A stretch of DNA of 64,000 nucleotides from Fibrobacter succinogenes. Its GTDB lineage: Bacteria; Fibrobacterota; Fibrobacteria; Fibrobacterales; Fibrobacteraceae. The notes beneath the pieces were generated by a model. The model saw only the letters and a program-made list of their open reading frames with translations. It searched no databases and had not been told where the DNA came from. Position 1 is the stretch's first letter, and every line of letters begins with the position of its first letter. The translations under genes were made by a program, and so were the position numbers. The stretch covers positions 62,001 through 126,000 of the forward strand of contig CADCBQ010000004.1 in NCBI GenBank assembly GCA_902799745.1. The letters are read 5' to 3'. Shown here one piece after another: positions 62,752 through 64,000 of this stretch.

Positions 62752-64000
62752 ATGAAACCGATTAGAACAAACATAAGGCTTTTGCAATTACACACGGCAG
62801 TTACGCTCGTGTGGTTATGCGGGCTTGTTTCTCTCGTTTTTGCCGAAAAGATGGAAACAAGCATTCAAGAAGCCCTCTACTTGTTTGAACTGAAAGGTGA
62901 AACTACCGAAGCGATCAAGATGCTCGAAAACGCCGCCATGAAAGGCGACGAAGACGACAAGGAAAAAGCGTATTTTTACCTGGGAAAAATCCAGGAACTT
63001 TCCGACAATAAGACTCTGGCAAACTTTTACTACGAGCAAAGCCTCGCCAAAACAAACGAAGTTGCCAAAGCATATTGGCTTTCGGAACGCGAAAGTGCGA
63101 CCAGCAGCAAACCAGAAGCATTGCTTCGAGCACCGCTACAATTAAAGAGTTCGATTCAAAGAACCTTCGGCAAGGATCCGACTTTCTTGCTTTTGAACGA
63201 CGGTACCATTTGCAAGATCAAGGACGATCGCGTCGAAAACATTGCGATAGCTCCTGCAAACAAGCAAATCTTCAACATTGACCGTCAAGGAATCTGGTAC
63301 CAGCCCATAGACCAGGACAGTCTTGTTTTCAAGGCATTCTATGCTAGCGCACCGAGCAAGAGTTACCCCATTACCAATATCACGCACCTCCTTGTCAACG
63401 GCAACCGAGTCATCGTACAAAGCGAAAACCAGCTTTCAATTTTAAACAACAAGCGTTTGGTCGCACAAGTTGCGGACAAGTATAACGGCTGCGTTCCCGA
63501 AGGCTTTTTCACTCCCACGAACGAATTCGTCCTGAACTGCACCGACAATGCTCTTCACTTTATTTCTTCGGAAGACGGGTCAACTAAAAAATCCATCGCT
63601 CAATTCGATGTCATCAAGGAAGTCTTGATTGACAAGAACATTCTCTACCTTGTATCGGGCAATTACCTTTACGCCTATCTGCCCAAACTGAGGACTTCCC
63701 CTCTTTGGAAAATTTCGGTCAGCAACATTGAAAACATTTTCCTGTTTGAAAAAGAAATCGTCTTGTTCGAAGCTTCCGGAAGAATATCCCTCGTCGATAA
63801 GAAAACCGGCTTAACCCGCAAAACGATCCGAAGCGACGCCTCTTCCATTTATCCTCTTGCAAAGGGAACACTTGGGCTCTTTTCTGCCGAAGGCGCCATT
63901 ACCGCCGTAGACACGATCCTTAATCCGCTATGGCATTTTAATTTTGCAAAACCTGTCGAACAAGCTCCCATTTACACGAACGGAAACCTCTACCTGTATT
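62752..64000 (+). CDS. Exported protein with TPR-like and beta-propeller-like parts, 3' end cut off
   Basis: The frame opens with ATG at 62752, directly after the response regulator stop, and is still open at 64000 (416 codons). A hydrophobic segment (VTLVWLCGLVSLVFA, about residues 17-31) is a signal peptide or anchor. Residues about 36-105 look like TPR helices (ALYLFELKGETTEAIKMLEN). After that, repeated strands such as GIWYQPID, NQLSILNNKRLV and GRISLVDKKTG suggest a beta-propeller. It forms a three-gene unit with the kinase and regulator, so it may help in the same signal pathway. No family is recognised. Confidence 0.65.
   Translation, partial: MKPIRTNIRLLQLHTAVTLVWLCGLVSLVFAEKMETSIQEALYLFELKGETTEAIKMLENAAMKGDEDDKEKAYFYLGKIQELSDNKTLANFYYEQSLAKTNEVAKAYWLSERESATSSKPEALLRAPLQLKSSIQRTFGKDPTFLLLNDGTICKIKDDRVENIAIAPANKQIFNIDRQGIWYQPIDQDSLVFKAFYASAPSKSYPITNITHLLVNGNRVIVQSENQLSILNNKRLVAQVADKYNGCVPEGFFTPTNEFVLNCTDNALHFISSEDGSTKKSIAQFDVIKEVLIDKNILYLVSGNYLYAYLPKLRTSPLWKISVSNIENIFLFEKEIVLFEASGRISLVDKKTGLTRKTIRSDASSIYPLAKGTLGLFSAEGAITAVDTILNPLWHFNFAKPVEQAPIYTNGNLYLY

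Overview
The window looks like chromosomal DNA of a Fibrobacter-type bacterium (phylum Fibrobacterota). The signs are three proteins carrying the FISUMP domain (Fibrobacter succinogenes major paralogous domain), one TIGR02147-type regulator, several Ser-rich lipoproteins and an intracellular GH8 oligoxylanase. LpxH-like and Lnt enzymes, beta-barrel candidates and many lipoproteins point to a diderm envelope. Genes are densely packed on both strands, with strong GGAG-type ribosome binding sites in many places. I see no rRNA operon, CRISPR array, insertion sequence or integrase.

Layout. 1-3.1 kb: end of purN, a mini-ORF, a SulP anion transporter and a headless ORF remnant. 3.1-13.1 kb: a FISUMP lipoprotein, a disrupted aconitase gene, a degenerate HD-domain protein and serC, then a minus-strand run (FISUMP protein, psd, a 4Fe-4S protein, a lipoprotein, a GerW-like protein) and a Cys-rich secreted protein. 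13.1-18 kb: clpB behind a consensus sigma-54 promoter, then hisC-hisN. 18-26.3 kb: a beta-barrel candidate, comEC, two metalloprotease-like proteins flanking a DUF4416 protein, an asparaginase and fabV. 26.5-33.2 kb: a metX-metW fusion, yicC, a GH8 enzyme with a MORN/FISUMP lipoprotein, and a thioredoxin-reductase-like/radical SAM pair. 33.2-41.3 kb (minus): an RNA m5C methyltransferase, PEGA protein, outer-membrane candidate, trxA, hisF and tldD in a row, then tRNA-Gln, a surface lipoprotein and its TIGR02147 regulator. 41.5-50.4 kb: an alpha/beta-hydrolase-like protein without its serine, an AbrB-like tandem protein with a membrane partner, an lpxH-like gene, a lipoprotein, rsmI, lnt, a second serine-less hydrolase, a TPM protein and two small unknowns. 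50.4-64 kb: CotH, DUF3300, glnS, a primase-helicase-like protein next to a TrmA-like protein lacking its catalytic cysteine, a LysM protein, and a histidine kinase/response regulator operon ending in an unfinished TPR-like/beta-propeller-like protein.

Functions: amino-acid supply (serC, hisC, hisN, hisF, metX), purine synthesis (purN), lipid and envelope building (psd, fabV, lpxH-like, lnt, lipoproteins), RNA modification and decay (rsmI, RsmB/NOP-type enzyme, yicC), protein quality control (clpB, tldD, trxA) and a large exported proteome. Five proteins belong to enzyme families but lack a key catalytic or metal-binding residue. The most testable regulatory signal is the sigma-54 promoter of clpB with its phased upstream motifs, one of which (17 nt) recurs between cotH and the DUF3300 gene.
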